Positions 14,763 through 23,979 of a stretch of DNA of 64,000 nucleotides are shown piece by piece. The DNA comes from Pseudomonas khorasanensis. GTDB taxonomy: Bacteria > Pseudomonadota > Gammaproteobacteria > Pseudomonadales > Pseudomonadaceae. Made by a program: the position numbers and the translations under genes. The notes under the pieces are model-generated. The model was not told the origin of the DNA, did no database searches, and saw only the letters and a list, made by a program, of their open reading frames with translations. Location: contig NZ_JABWQP020000012.1 in the NCBI RefSeq assembly GCF_014268505.2, positions 88,337 through 152,336 of the forward strand. The letters are read 5' to 3'. The stretch's first letter is position 1. Every line of letters begins with the position of its first letter.

Positions 14763-16682
14763 ATGAATAGCTGGTTCGGTAACATCAGCGTAAACCTGAA
14801 ACTCGGCCTGGGCTTCGGCCTCGTGCTGGCCCTGACCTGCATTCTGGCGCTGACTGGCTGGACCAGCCTCGGCGGCCTGATCGACCGCAGCAACTGGATG
14901 AGCGACATCACTCAGCTCAACGCCGGCCTGACCAAACTGCGCGTGGTGCGCCTGCAATACATGCTGACCAACGGCGACGAAACCGCCGCGCAGAATGTGC
15001 AGACCACCCTTGAAAGCTTCGCCGCTCAGCAGCAGGCGCTGATCAGCAAATTCAAAAGCCCGGAAAACGTCAAACTGCTCAAGCAACAGGCAGCGACCAT
15101 TGCCGAGTACCAGACGTCGCTGAACAAAATGCGCAACGCCTACCGCACCGGCAACAGCGCTCGCGACACCATGAGCGCCAACGCCCAGACCGCGTACAAC
15201 CTGATCGAATCGATCAGCCAGCGCGTGCAGCAACAGGACTTGAGCGATCAGCGCTTCGAACAGTTCCAGGCCATCACTGCCGCCAAGGAAGCGTTCATCC
15301 TCGCGCGCTATGAAGTGCGTGGTTACACCGCCACCACCAACGCCGAAACCGAACAGAGAGCCGTCGGTCAGATCGACGCGTCCATTGCCAGCCTCAAGTC
15401 CTTGAACGTGCATTTCGCTGCGACTCAACAGGATGCCTTGCGCCAATTGGAAACCGCGCTGACCAGCTACCGCAGCGCGTTGATGGCGTACAAAAACGCC
15501 AACACCGATGCCGTGCAGGCGCGTAAGGAAATGACTGATCAGGGCACCACCATCGTCGCCCTGAGCGAGCAGCTGTACCAGATCCAGCTTGATCGCCGTG
15601 ACGTCGAAAGCGCCCAGGCACGCACCTTCCAGTTGATCAGCACCTTGCTGGCGCTGCTGGTGGGCGTGATCGCTGCCGTGATCATCACCCGTCAGATCAC
15701 CCGCCCACTGCAAGAAACCCTGGCCGTGGTCGAGCGCATCGCCAGCGGCGACCTGACCCAGAATGTCACTGTCACCCGTCGCGACGAACTCGGCGTGCTG
15801 CAACAAGGCATCGCCCGCATGGGCGTGACCCTGCGTGAGCTGATCAGCGGCATTCGCGATGGCGTCACCCAGATCGCCAGCGCTGCCGAAGAACTGTCGG
15901 CCGTGACCGAGCAGACCAGCGCCGGTGTGAACAGCCAGAAAATCGAGACCGATCAGGTCGCCACTGCCATGCACGAAATGACCGCCACCGTGCAGGAAGT
16001 TGCGCGCAACGCCGAAGAAGCTTCGCAAGCCGCCGCCGCTGCGGACGGCGAAGCCCGTGAAGGCGACAAGGTTGTGAATGAGGCCATCGCGCAGATTGAG
16101 CGTCTGGCCAGCGAAGTGGTGCGTTCGACCGAAGCGATGAGCGTGCTGCAACAGGAAAGCGACAAGATTGGCAGCGTCATGGACGTGATCAAGGCGGTTG
16201 CCGAACAGACCAACTTGCTCGCGCTCAACGCTGCGATCGAAGCGGCGCGTGCCGGTGAAGCCGGGCGTGGTTTCGCCGTGGTTGCAGACGAAGTCCGTGG
16301 CCTGGCTCAGCGTACGCAGAAATCTACCGAAGAAATCGAAGGTCTGGTCGCCGGTCTGCAGAACGGCACCCAGCAAGTTTCGGCGGTGATGAACAACAGC
16401 CGCGCGCTGACCGACAGCAGCGTCGCGCTGACGCGCAAGGCCGGTGTATCGCTGGAAAACATCACCCGCACCGTGTCGAACATCCAGTCGATGAACCAGC
16501 AGATCGCCGCCGCTGCCGAACAGCAGAGCGCCGTGGCCGAAGAGATCAGCCGCAGCATCATCAACGTGCGCGACGTGTCGGAACAGACCGCAGCGGCCAG
16601 TGACGAGACCGCAGCGTCGAGCGTTGAGCTGGCGCGTCTGGGCGGCCAGTTGCAGCAGATGGTGAGCCACTTCCGCGTTTGA
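14763..16682 (+). CDS. mcpS: Methyl-accepting chemotaxis protein with HBM sensor domain, McpS-like
   Basis: The 639-aa receptor starts at ATG 14763 behind GGAGG. It has a first membrane segment (residues 12-32), a periplasmic helical region of about 250 residues, a second membrane segment (near 290-312), a HAMP linker (TRPLQETLAVVERIASGDL) and a cytoplasmic signalling domain with the conserved hairpin EQTNLLALNAAIEAARAGEA. The N-terminus (MNSWFGNISVNLKLGLGF, then IDRSNWM) and the periplasmic domain length closely resemble P. putida McpS from memory. McpS uses a helical bimodular domain to sense TCA-cycle acids such as malate and succinate. Ligand specificity here is therefore inferred. The C-terminal glutamine/glutamate methylation segments are present; there is no CheR-binding pentapeptide tail. 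Confidence 0.88.
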   Translation: MNSWFGNISVNLKLGLGFGLVLALTCILALTGWTSLGGLIDRSNWMSDITQLNAGLTKLRVVRLQYMLTNGDETAAQNVQTTLESFAAQQQALISKFKSPENVKLLKQQAATIAEYQTSLNKMRNAYRTGNSARDTMSANAQTAYNLIESISQRVQQQDLSDQRFEQFQAITAAKEAFILARYEVRGYTATTNAETEQRAVGQIDASIASLKSLNVHFAATQQDALRQLETALTSYRSALMAYKNANTDAVQARKEMTDQGTTIVALSEQLYQIQLDRRDVESAQARTFQLISTLLALLVGVIAAVIITRQITRPLQETLAVVERIASGDLTQNVTVTRRDELGVLQQGIARMGVTLRELISGIRDGVTQIASAAEELSAVTEQTSAGVNSQKIETDQVATAMHEMTATVQEVARNAEEASQAAAAADGEAREGDKVVNEAIAQIERLASEVVRSTEAMSVLQQESDKIGSVMDVIKAVAEQTNLLALNAAIEAARAGEAGRGFAVVADEVRGLAQRTQKSTEEIEGLVAGLQNGTQQVSAVMNNSRALTDSSVALTRKAGVSLENITRTVSNIQSMNQQIAAAAEQQSAVAEEISRSIINVRDVSEQTAAASDETAASSVELARLGGQLQQMVSHFRV

Positions 16683-16714
16683 TGTTCGTTCAGCACTGAA
16701 ACACAAAAAAACAG

Positions 16715-16732
16715 TCGCGGGCTCGCCCGCGA
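16715..16732 (+). terminator. Terminator-like hairpin after the chemoreceptor gene
   Basis: TCGCGGGC and GCCCGCGA pair with a 2-base loop 33 bases after the stop. A run of A precedes it and only TT follows, so it may work better for minus-strand transcripts or partly in both directions. Confidence 0.5.
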
Positions 16733-16852
16733 TTGCGTTGACCCTCCAACAAGTCGTCGTTTCGCACACGCATCAAGCCGTCCTCCTACCGCCTCGCTTT
16801 GCCATCTGTCTTTATGATCGTCTCCTACCTAACAACAGGAGATTTGCCAGAC

Positions 16853-19399
16853 ATGGACGTTTCGAGAGCATCACCCCTGCCGCGGCTGATAGATTTCACA
16901 GGCGGTTCGCAAGACGCCAGAAACGATTTCGAAATGGCGATGCACGACCTGAAAATAACGTCGGTTTTCGACATCATGCGCAGGGACAAAGTGCAGTTTG
17001 TCCGCGAGTGCGTCCTCTACACCGCGGATGATGCCGCGCGTATCTATGACCGCGCCCGCGATCATGCATGGCAAATCGACCGTCTGTATCGGGAGCAGGA
17101 GATTTCATCCCACAGTGCGAAGGGTCGTGGCCGACGCAGTCCCGCTGTCAGCACAACGGCCACCTACCAGAACCTGTTCAAGGAGAACTGGAAGCAATTC
17201 TGTAACGAAGACGATATCGCCGCCATCGACTCACCCGTTGCCTATCTGAACGCCCTTTATATGTTTGCCGGACAACTGGAGAGCACCTCCACGCATTCAG
17301 ACATAATCACGCTGGATCAAAGGCGTCCGGATATCCGGGCCCTGATGATGGATCATCAGAGCGCTTTCGTGCCCCAGCCAATGCTTAACATCATCAATGA
17401 TGTCCTGAGCAAACACATCGAAACGCACCCGAACAATCGCGCTGAAAAGACCAGTGTCTACCAGGCGTTAGCCAGCGAACATTACCCTTTCTCGCTGCCC
17501 TATGACGTCCATCACCAACAGTGCCTGGCCGCATTAGGCCCGGACAAGCCCGCGCTGGGGTCGCTTAACTACATGATCAGTCCGACTCTGCACTGTTGGC
17601 AGGGGAAAAATATGGCAGGAAAGTCGCGGTTGCATGCGCAAACAATGCTCAGTGACTTGAGTCCGGAACAACAGAGAATACTGACCAGCCCACTCGCTAC
17701 CGATGACGACTATGCCTCGTTGAAAAAATCATACGGCGTCACTTTGCTCGATAGTCTCAAAGAAGTAAGAATTTTCAAAGCCAACGTCGGCCTTACCACT
17801 GACCAACTTGATCAACTGCTGGCCCGTGGTAAATACCATCCCGCTCCATCGCTTGATGAATCGAGTCCTGCTGTTATCTACGCCACTGCGTACATCAACG
17901 GGAATACTTCAACTCCCCACCTGACGATCATTAAAGGCGAAGACAGGAAACTGCTGTTAAGCGGCGCGTCCAAAAATCGCCTGGATCGTCTGCAAAGAAT
18001 GATCCGTCTGCAACGTTGGACCGGCCTTCATTTCGCCGAACTGGACACCTTGATCGTCAGTGCCATGCGCTCGGAGAGCAACGTTTCGCGGGCGCTCAAC
18101 AAGAACACCTTGCGCACCTTGGGCGTGTTTCGATATCTGGCGCGGCGTTACACCATCACTGCGCAAGAATTCGCTGCATTTTTACACGATATGCCGACCC
18201 AGGCCTGCGGTGAACAAATGCCCTTGTTCAAGCAGGTCTTCAACCGTAGCGGGCTATTCATCAGCCCGCTGCAGCTTGCTCCCTCCAGGTTGCTGGACAA
18301 AGCAGATGTCGAATCGCAGCAGACCCTCAGCCAACTCGGTGCAGGCCTTGCTTTGACGCAGGACGAACTGTCGACGTTGATGCGGCAGACCCAGACTTAC
18401 ATTCCGCAACTTAGCCAGGACTTGCCAGCGATCTCGTCACTCTATCGGCAAACCAGAATTGCGAAAATGTTCGGTTTGTCCACGATGGAATGCACAGCAT
18501 TGGCCAAGCTTTTGGGGGCCGACGATTTCTGTGAGCTGCTGGTTCGCGGAACGCTGTCGGCGACGCCCGAAGCAAACCTCGACATTCTGGATGTATTGAT
18601 GGCAATTGACTGGGCTGTCGAGTGGTTCAAACACACCCGGCGCGACGTTACATCCGTGCAAAAGGTGCTGGTTCCGCTTCCGGATGACTGGCCTTTCGAT
18701 AAGACCTTGCAGGATCGCCTGCGCGCAATCCATAGCCAAGCCAACCCTGACCCCGAGCAAAAAGAACGGATGCTGGAGAATTTTTTCCTTGAGATGACAG
18801 AACTGCCTGCATCGTACCTCCCCTGCGCTTCGAAACTGGCGGCAACGACAACTGAGCAGATTTGGCAGAACCTAAAGGCTCCCTACTCCAATGCCATGCC
18901 GGACTGGCTGGCCAGGATGTTTTGCGCGGCCGTTGCCTGCCGTGACCTGCACCTTAGCGATGGCACACTCGCACTGTTGCTGGAGAACCCTGCCTGGCTG
19001 GCGCCCGACAACCAGGTCAAGCTGACCCTGCAAAACCTGTATTTGTTCGATAGCTTTCGGCGTTTGGCCCACGCCAAGGGGAATTCGGAAAAGCACTTGC
19101 TGCACTACCTTCAGCTCGCCAATCAAGTAGAAAACCGCCCCAAAATCTCCGAGTTCAACCAAATGCTGGCAGCGTTGCTCGATTGGGGCGTGGATGAAGT
19201 ATCGGCGTTGATAGAAGCCTCGGGAGGTGTGGAAGTGACGACGATGGAGGGTGTGGACTGGATCATGCGTTGCCAGACTTGTTGCCAGAGCACGGGTTTA
19301 TCGGCAGCAAATTTGATCAAGGCCAGCGCGTTGACCTGCGAAAGCCCTGCCACGGATTGGCATGCAGTGAGCGCAGCGTTGATTGCAGCCCGCCACTGA
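16853..19399 (+). CDS. tcaA: Toxin complex A subunit, N-terminal half (TcaA-like)
   Basis: ATG 16853 with AGGAGA about 10 bases before it is preferred to an upstream ATG at 16799. The 848-aa protein matches the Tc toxin A family N-terminus: a VRP1-type region with YQNLFKENWKQFCNEDDIAAIDSPVAYLNALYMFA, then LDQRRPDI for the typical D-RRPDL segment, and helical repeats characteristic of the alpha-helical shell (for example LQRWTGLHFAELDTLI). TcA forms the pentameric, receptor-binding, pore-forming translocation channel. Here TcA is split between this protein and the next, as in Photorhabdus TcaA/TcaB. The two genes are 29 bases apart. No signal peptide is present, as usual for the family. Confidence 0.88.
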   Translation: MDVSRASPLPRLIDFTGGSQDARNDFEMAMHDLKITSVFDIMRRDKVQFVRECVLYTADDAARIYDRARDHAWQIDRLYREQEISSHSAKGRGRRSPAVSTTATYQNLFKENWKQFCNEDDIAAIDSPVAYLNALYMFAGQLESTSTHSDIITLDQRRPDIRALMMDHQSAFVPQPMLNIINDVLSKHIETHPNNRAEKTSVYQALASEHYPFSLPYDVHHQQCLAALGPDKPALGSLNYMISPTLHCWQGKNMAGKSRLHAQTMLSDLSPEQQRILTSPLATDDDYASLKKSYGVTLLDSLKEVRIFKANVGLTTDQLDQLLARGKYHPAPSLDESSPAVIYATAYINGNTSTPHLTIIKGEDRKLLLSGASKNRLDRLQRMIRLQRWTGLHFAELDTLIVSAMRSESNVSRALNKNTLRTLGVFRYLARRYTITAQEFAAFLHDMPTQACGEQMPLFKQVFNRSGLFISPLQLAPSRLLDKADVESQQTLSQLGAGLALTQDELSTLMRQTQTYIPQLSQDLPAISSLYRQTRIAKMFGLSTMECTALAKLLGADDFCELLVRGTLSATPEANLDILDVLMAIDWAVEWFKHTRRDVTSVQKVLVPLPDDWPFDKTLQDRLRAIHSQANPDPEQKERMLENFFLEMTELPASYLPCASKLAATTTEQIWQNLKAPYSNAMPDWLARMFCAAVACRDLHLSDGTLALLLENPAWLAPDNQVKLTLQNLYLFDSFRRLAHAKGNSEKHLLHYLQLANQVENRPKISEFNQMLAALLDWGVDEVSALIEASGGVEVTTMEGVDWIMRCQTCCQSTGLSAANLIKASALTCESPATDWHAVSAALIAARH

Positions 19400-19428
19400 G
19401 ATTCTCACTCGATATTCAAGGACCGAAT

Positions 19429-22400
19429 ATGATTGCTGCACTCAAGAAGCAACTGGAAGAAACCCGGCGCGATGCCATGCTCGCTTACTTCCTGCATCAC
19501 GTAATACCTGTTAACGATGCCACCCGAAATATCCGCATCAAGAACACTCAGGATCTCTACGATTACTGGTTACTGGATGTGCTCGTCAGTCAGGACGTAC
19601 CCACGACAGCGGTGGCTTGTGCAATCGCCAGCCTGCAGCAGTACATCAACAGGATTCTGATGAATCTGGAGCCTGGCTATGACAACGTGACATCGATGGC
19701 TGAGCGCACTCGAACATGGCACGAGGCGTTGAGCCAGTATTCAACATGGTCTGCTTTTCAGCGCCTGCTCTGCTTTCCTTCGTCGTATCTTGACCCGGAA
19801 CTGAGAACCTTCAAGAGCGATAACTTTCGCCAACTGGAAAGCGACCTCAGCCAGAACCGGATTCAAACCGACGCAGTGCAGGTCTCGATACTTGCCTACC
19901 TCACGCGACTCGAAGTCATCACCAACCTGAACATCCTCAACGGTTACATCGACAGCGAGGATTTTGCCGAAAGTATTTATTACCTTCTTGGTAAGTCCCG
20001 CTCGGAAAACAGCTATTTCTGGTGCTCATTGAATATGGCTGCACGGCCAATTATCACGCCACCTGTGGGCACAGCCACCGTTCAAGCGAAACAGGACCAA
20101 CCCGCTCCGCACGCATGGTCGCAATGGCAGAAAGCCGACATTCCAATTTCCGAGAAGGCAATTGAACACACGATCCGCCCGGTATGGTTCAACAACCGTC
20201 TATTTATCATCTGGGCAGAGCTGATCCTTCAGGATTGGAGAAGTGTCCAGGCATCGCAAACCGACACCGCCGCAGCAACAAACGGTCATTCACTACTACG
20301 TCTGAACTTTAGCTTCCGCAGGCATGATGGCCATTGGAGTGCCGTACAAACCCCCATACAAGATCATATTGAAGCGCGCAGCGCCGCGGGTGCGTCAGTG
20401 GAGTCGCTTAAAGAACGGGTCGGCACCATAGCAATCAATCACAAGAGTAAAAATCAGGACTTTCTGTTCATTTCCCTGCATGTCAACGCGCCAGCCGACG
20501 GTAACCAGACACCCATTTTCCGCAAAGAAGCGTATATGGACAAAAATCTGTCCATCGACCTGGAAGACCGCCGGATTGGAACCACGTCAGGGGCAAACCG
20601 GGAGCCTTTTCCAGCCGATCAAATTGAAAAGTTTATCAAGAAGACAGAGCCGTCAGTTTTTCAACATACGACGCATACGCCTCTGAGATTCAAGCTCATA
20701 CACAGCGAGATCTATCATTCGCCCTCGATAACGCCACACATCAGAAGACTGCAAAGCCTGATCTCTCAGCCCCAGGAACAGTTAGAAGACGAAAGCCTGA
20801 CGCTCACCTTCCACCCCAGCGAGATTGCCGAAGATCTATCGGGAGGGACGACACGAACACTGCGTTTCAAATTTGGCAGGGCGGACATGGCGCTAGTGTT
20901 TACCCATGAACTGCCAAGCACTCCATTTATGCCTTTGCTGAGTGGTTCGACCCTGACACATCCTGACCTCGTCCCGACACAGTCATATGCGCTGGAAGTC
21001 AGCCCGCCCGGATTCACCACCGGCACCCGAGCGGCCAATCTGAACTATGCACTTAAAGATCAAATCAATTCGCAGAACTTTACGCTTGGTAGCAGCGGGG
21101 AGCTTGATACAAAACTCATTTCCACCGATGCTTTGAATGAGTTGATCAACTTAGCCGAAAATCCCGCCCGCAATACTGCGCTGCAAGTAAAAATACTCAG
21201 CGCCGACCGTCAAGGCGTGATTGACGGCTCCAAGCCTGATTCGTTCTCCCTGACCGATAAACTGAAAGTGGAGTTCGTCGTCGCCGAATCCTCGACTGCC
21301 ACGTCCACACACTTCACAAGACAAAAAAAAACCATCGAGCTGTCGCCGTTGCCGCAAAGCAGTTTTGACTGCACCTGGAAAGCGCCGGATTTAGCCTCGA
21401 CAAAAACATTCATTCATTATGGATTTAAGGTAACTCCCGGCAACAGTTCCGCTTTGTTCATTGGCAGATCCATAGAAGTCGACGATATCACTGAGAAGAA
21501 AGCGCCACCGGTAATCAAAACCACGTCAAATCCCGACCTTGCGCAATTCATCGACTTCTCCGCCTCTTCAATCGCCAGCAGTGACGACAAACAGAATCAA
21601 CGTCAGTCGATAAGATTGACGACGGCATTTGCCGCCGAATTGATAAGGCGTACCGAAAACAGCCTCGACGAACTTTTTTCCATTGAGACTCAACGCCTGC
21701 TGGAGCCTGCCCTGAAAGGCGAGCCAGCACAGAAACTCGACTTTCATGGGCCGTTTGGCCGCTATTTCACAGAGTTGTTTCTTTACCTGCCATGGCTGGT
21801 CGCCCATCGCCTGAACGTTGAAGAGCAGTACGACGCGGCGCAGCAATGGCTAAGTCATGTTTTTTCGCCTCAAGAAAGGACGACCGGTTACTGGGGCGCG
21901 ATTCCACTCCTTGATACCGATGCTCCCATCGCCTATCTGGATCAAACTCCGCACGATCCGCACCAGATCGCTCTCATCCAGCCTGTACATTTTCGCAAGG
22001 CGCTGTATTTCCTGTATGTCGACATCCTGATCAATCGAGGCGACGCAGCGTTTCGCGAACAAACGCCCGGCAGTCTCGCCCAGGCCAAGCTTTGGTACAT
22101 GCAAACCCTCGCGCTGCTCGGTCAGCGTCCAGCCATCGAGTTGATCGATCAATGGACGCCGATATCGCTGCGAAAACTCAGTGAGGCCAGCAATAAGAAG
22201 CTGCGCCGCCTTGAACCGCTTGTGGACATCGCATCCAGCACCGCCATTGCGCTGGCTGAAGACAGCAGCACCATGTTTTGCTGCGCTGTTGATAATCCGC
22301 GTTTGCGAATGCCCTTCCATCCGCATTTGCTAAAGCGTTGGGATATCCTCGAGAGTCGTTTGCATAACCTGCGGCATTACCTCGACATCGCAGGACGACC

Positions 22401-23979
22401 TCTGCACATACCGCCCCATGCTCCGGCCAGCAACCCACGCGACGTGCTCCTGGCGCGCGCCTATACCAACGCGTTCGCTGGCACGAACACCCGGCAAGAG
22501 GTAAACATCCCGCACTATCGCTTCAGTGCCATGTATGGCCAGGCGCTGAATGCAGTGGAAGCCGTCATTCAGTCCGGGAACCTGTTGCTCTCCCTGATTG
22601 AACGCAGGGAGCAGGCTCATCTGCAGGAAATGCAGCAAGAGCAGCTGTGGCGTCTGGCAACAATCACGGTTGAACTGCACACCCAGGCGTTACAAGCCGA
22701 CAGCGCGAACCGGGAAGCATTGCAGGCGGGTAAAGCCATCGTGCAAAAACGTCTGGAACATTATCGTCAATTGCTCGACCAGGACGTCAGCGCCAACGAA
22801 TCGGCCGCAGGTGAACTGCATCTGCAAAGTGGCACCTTCGAAAAACTGGCTTCGTCCTCTCAAGCGGTTGCGGGAGGCATCATGTTGCTGCCCAACATCA
22901 TCGGTGCAAGCTTTGGTGGCAGTCGTCTTGAAGGCGTCGCCCACGCCGCCAGCGCTCTCATGCAGGGGTGTGCCTCGAACGCCCGAACACAAGCCGGGCA
23001 ACTGGATCGATCCGCCCAGTTTCAGCGTCGCCGGGAAGACTGGCTGCTCGCTCACGAGCAAGCAGAACTCGAAATTTCTCAGATCGACAAACAACTGCAA
23101 TATCTGAGTCAGGTTCAAACAGGCACCCGCCTGCAATTGCGTCAGGCTGAAACGACCCTCAGTCAGGCCCGTGCCGTACACGAGCTTCTCGGTAAACGCT
23201 TCAGCCAGGCGCAAATGTATCAATGGCTGAACAGCCAGTTCAGCGCAATGTACTTTCAAGTCTACGACGCCACGCTCGCCCTGTGCCGGGAGACAGAGGC
23301 TTGCTGGCGATACGAAACGGCTGATTTCGACACGTATTTTTTTCAGCGTAATGCCTGGAACGCCTCCTGCCGCGGCCTGGGCGCTGGAGAACAGTTGAAA
23401 GTGAACTTGCTGCAAATGCAGGCTGCCTACGTGCAGCGTCATCAACGCGATCTGGAGATTCGCAAGACCTTGTCGCTGCGCACGCTCAGGCAGCAGGACG
23501 TCAGCAGCATCACAAACAGGACGTGGGACGAGATCAGGACTGAGCTGCAATCGGGGAAATGTGAGTTCGAAATGACCCATGTCATGTTTGAAAACGACTA
23601 CGAGGGTCAGCAGCATTATTTACGCCGAATCAAGACTATCAGTATCTCCTTGCCGGCAGTGCTCGGACCTCATGACAACGTCCGCGCCATCCTGACCCAG
23701 ACTTCGAGCGAAGTGCATCTGGACAGAGCCAGTCCACCGAAAAGCCTCAAGGACCTGCGCGTCAGCCAGCGGATTGCGTTGTCCGGCGGTATCGACGACA
23801 GCGGCGTGTTCACGTTGAATTTCAACGATGATCGCTATCTTCCTTTTGAATACACCGGCGCGATTTCCAGATGGTCGCTGACCTTCCCCAATCCGCTAGC
23901 GCAAAAACAACTACTGGATTCGCTGAACGACATCATTGTGCATGTCTGCTACACGGCGCGGGCGGGTGCGGCATCATGA
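19429..23979 (+). CDS. tcaB: Toxin complex A subunit, C-terminal half (TcaB-like; neuraminidase-like, pore and TcB-binding domains)
   Basis: ATG 19429 is preceded by AAGGA; the frame is open upstream into tcaA but has no better start. The 1516-aa protein starts MIAALKKQLEETRRDAMLAYFLHH, a conserved start of the TcA second half. It includes NLNILNGYIDSE and FWCSLNMA, with WSQWQKADIPI and IRPVWFNNRLFIIWAE typical of the neuraminidase-like region. The C-terminal third is rich in long heptad helices (residues 1060-1240) that form the channel, with a hydrophobic VAGGIMLLPNIIGASFGGS stretch as candidate pore tip. The end (SGGIDDSGVFTLNFNDDRYLPFEYTGAI) is the TcB-binding domain. Its stop overlaps the tcaC start by ATGA, so the subunits are translationally coupled. 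Confidence 0.88.
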   Translation: MIAALKKQLEETRRDAMLAYFLHHVIPVNDATRNIRIKNTQDLYDYWLLDVLVSQDVPTTAVACAIASLQQYINRILMNLEPGYDNVTSMAERTRTWHEALSQYSTWSAFQRLLCFPSSYLDPELRTFKSDNFRQLESDLSQNRIQTDAVQVSILAYLTRLEVITNLNILNGYIDSEDFAESIYYLLGKSRSENSYFWCSLNMAARPIITPPVGTATVQAKQDQPAPHAWSQWQKADIPISEKAIEHTIRPVWFNNRLFIIWAELILQDWRSVQASQTDTAAATNGHSLLRLNFSFRRHDGHWSAVQTPIQDHIEARSAAGASVESLKERVGTIAINHKSKNQDFLFISLHVNAPADGNQTPIFRKEAYMDKNLSIDLEDRRIGTTSGANREPFPADQIEKFIKKTEPSVFQHTTHTPLRFKLIHSEIYHSPSITPHIRRLQSLISQPQEQLEDESLTLTFHPSEIAEDLSGGTTRTLRFKFGRADMALVFTHELPSTPFMPLLSGSTLTHPDLVPTQSYALEVSPPGFTTGTRAANLNYALKDQINSQNFTLGSSGELDTKLISTDALNELINLAENPARNTALQVKILSADRQGVIDGSKPDSFSLTDKLKVEFVVAESSTATSTHFTRQKKTIELSPLPQSSFDCTWKAPDLASTKTFIHYGFKVTPGNSSALFIGRSIEVDDITEKKAPPVIKTTSNPDLAQFIDFSASSIASSDDKQNQRQSIRLTTAFAAELIRRTENSLDELFSIETQRLLEPALKGEPAQKLDFHGPFGRYFTELFLYLPWLVAHRLNVEEQYDAAQQWLSHVFSPQERTTGYWGAIPLLDTDAPIAYLDQTPHDPHQIALIQPVHFRKALYFLYVDILINRGDAAFREQTPGSLAQAKLWYMQTLALLGQRPAIELIDQWTPISLRKLSEASNKKLRRLEPLVDIASSTAIALAEDSSTMFCCAVDNPRLRMPFHPHLLKRWDILESRLHNLRHYLDIAGRPLHIPPHAPASNPRDVLLARAYTNAFAGTNTRQEVNIPHYRFSAMYGQALNAVEAVIQSGNLLLSLIERREQAHLQEMQQEQLWRLATITVELHTQALQADSANREALQAGKAIVQKRLEHYRQLLDQDVSANESAAGELHLQSGTFEKLASSSQAVAGGIMLLPNIIGASFGGSRLEGVAHAASALMQGCASNARTQAGQLDRSAQFQRRREDWLLAHEQAELEISQIDKQLQYLSQVQTGTRLQLRQAETTLSQARAVHELLGKRFSQAQMYQWLNSQFSAMYFQVYDATLALCRETEACWRYETADFDTYFFQRNAWNASCRGLGAGEQLKVNLLQMQAAYVQRHQRDLEIRKTLSLRTLRQQDVSSITNRTWDEIRTELQSGKCEFEMTHVMFENDYEGQQHYLRRIKTISISLPAVLGPHDNVRAILTQTSSEVHLDRASPPKSLKDLRVSQRIALSGGIDDSGVFTLNFNDDRYLPFEYTGAISRWSLTFPNPLAQKQLLDSLNDIIVHVCYTARAGAAS

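Noticed and set aside
14721..16769. A 682-residue open frame on the minus strand
   Set aside because: It is antisense to the whole McpS-like chemoreceptor, has no Shine-Dalgarno, and its composition (many His, Gly, Arg) is a codon shadow of the GC-rich gene.
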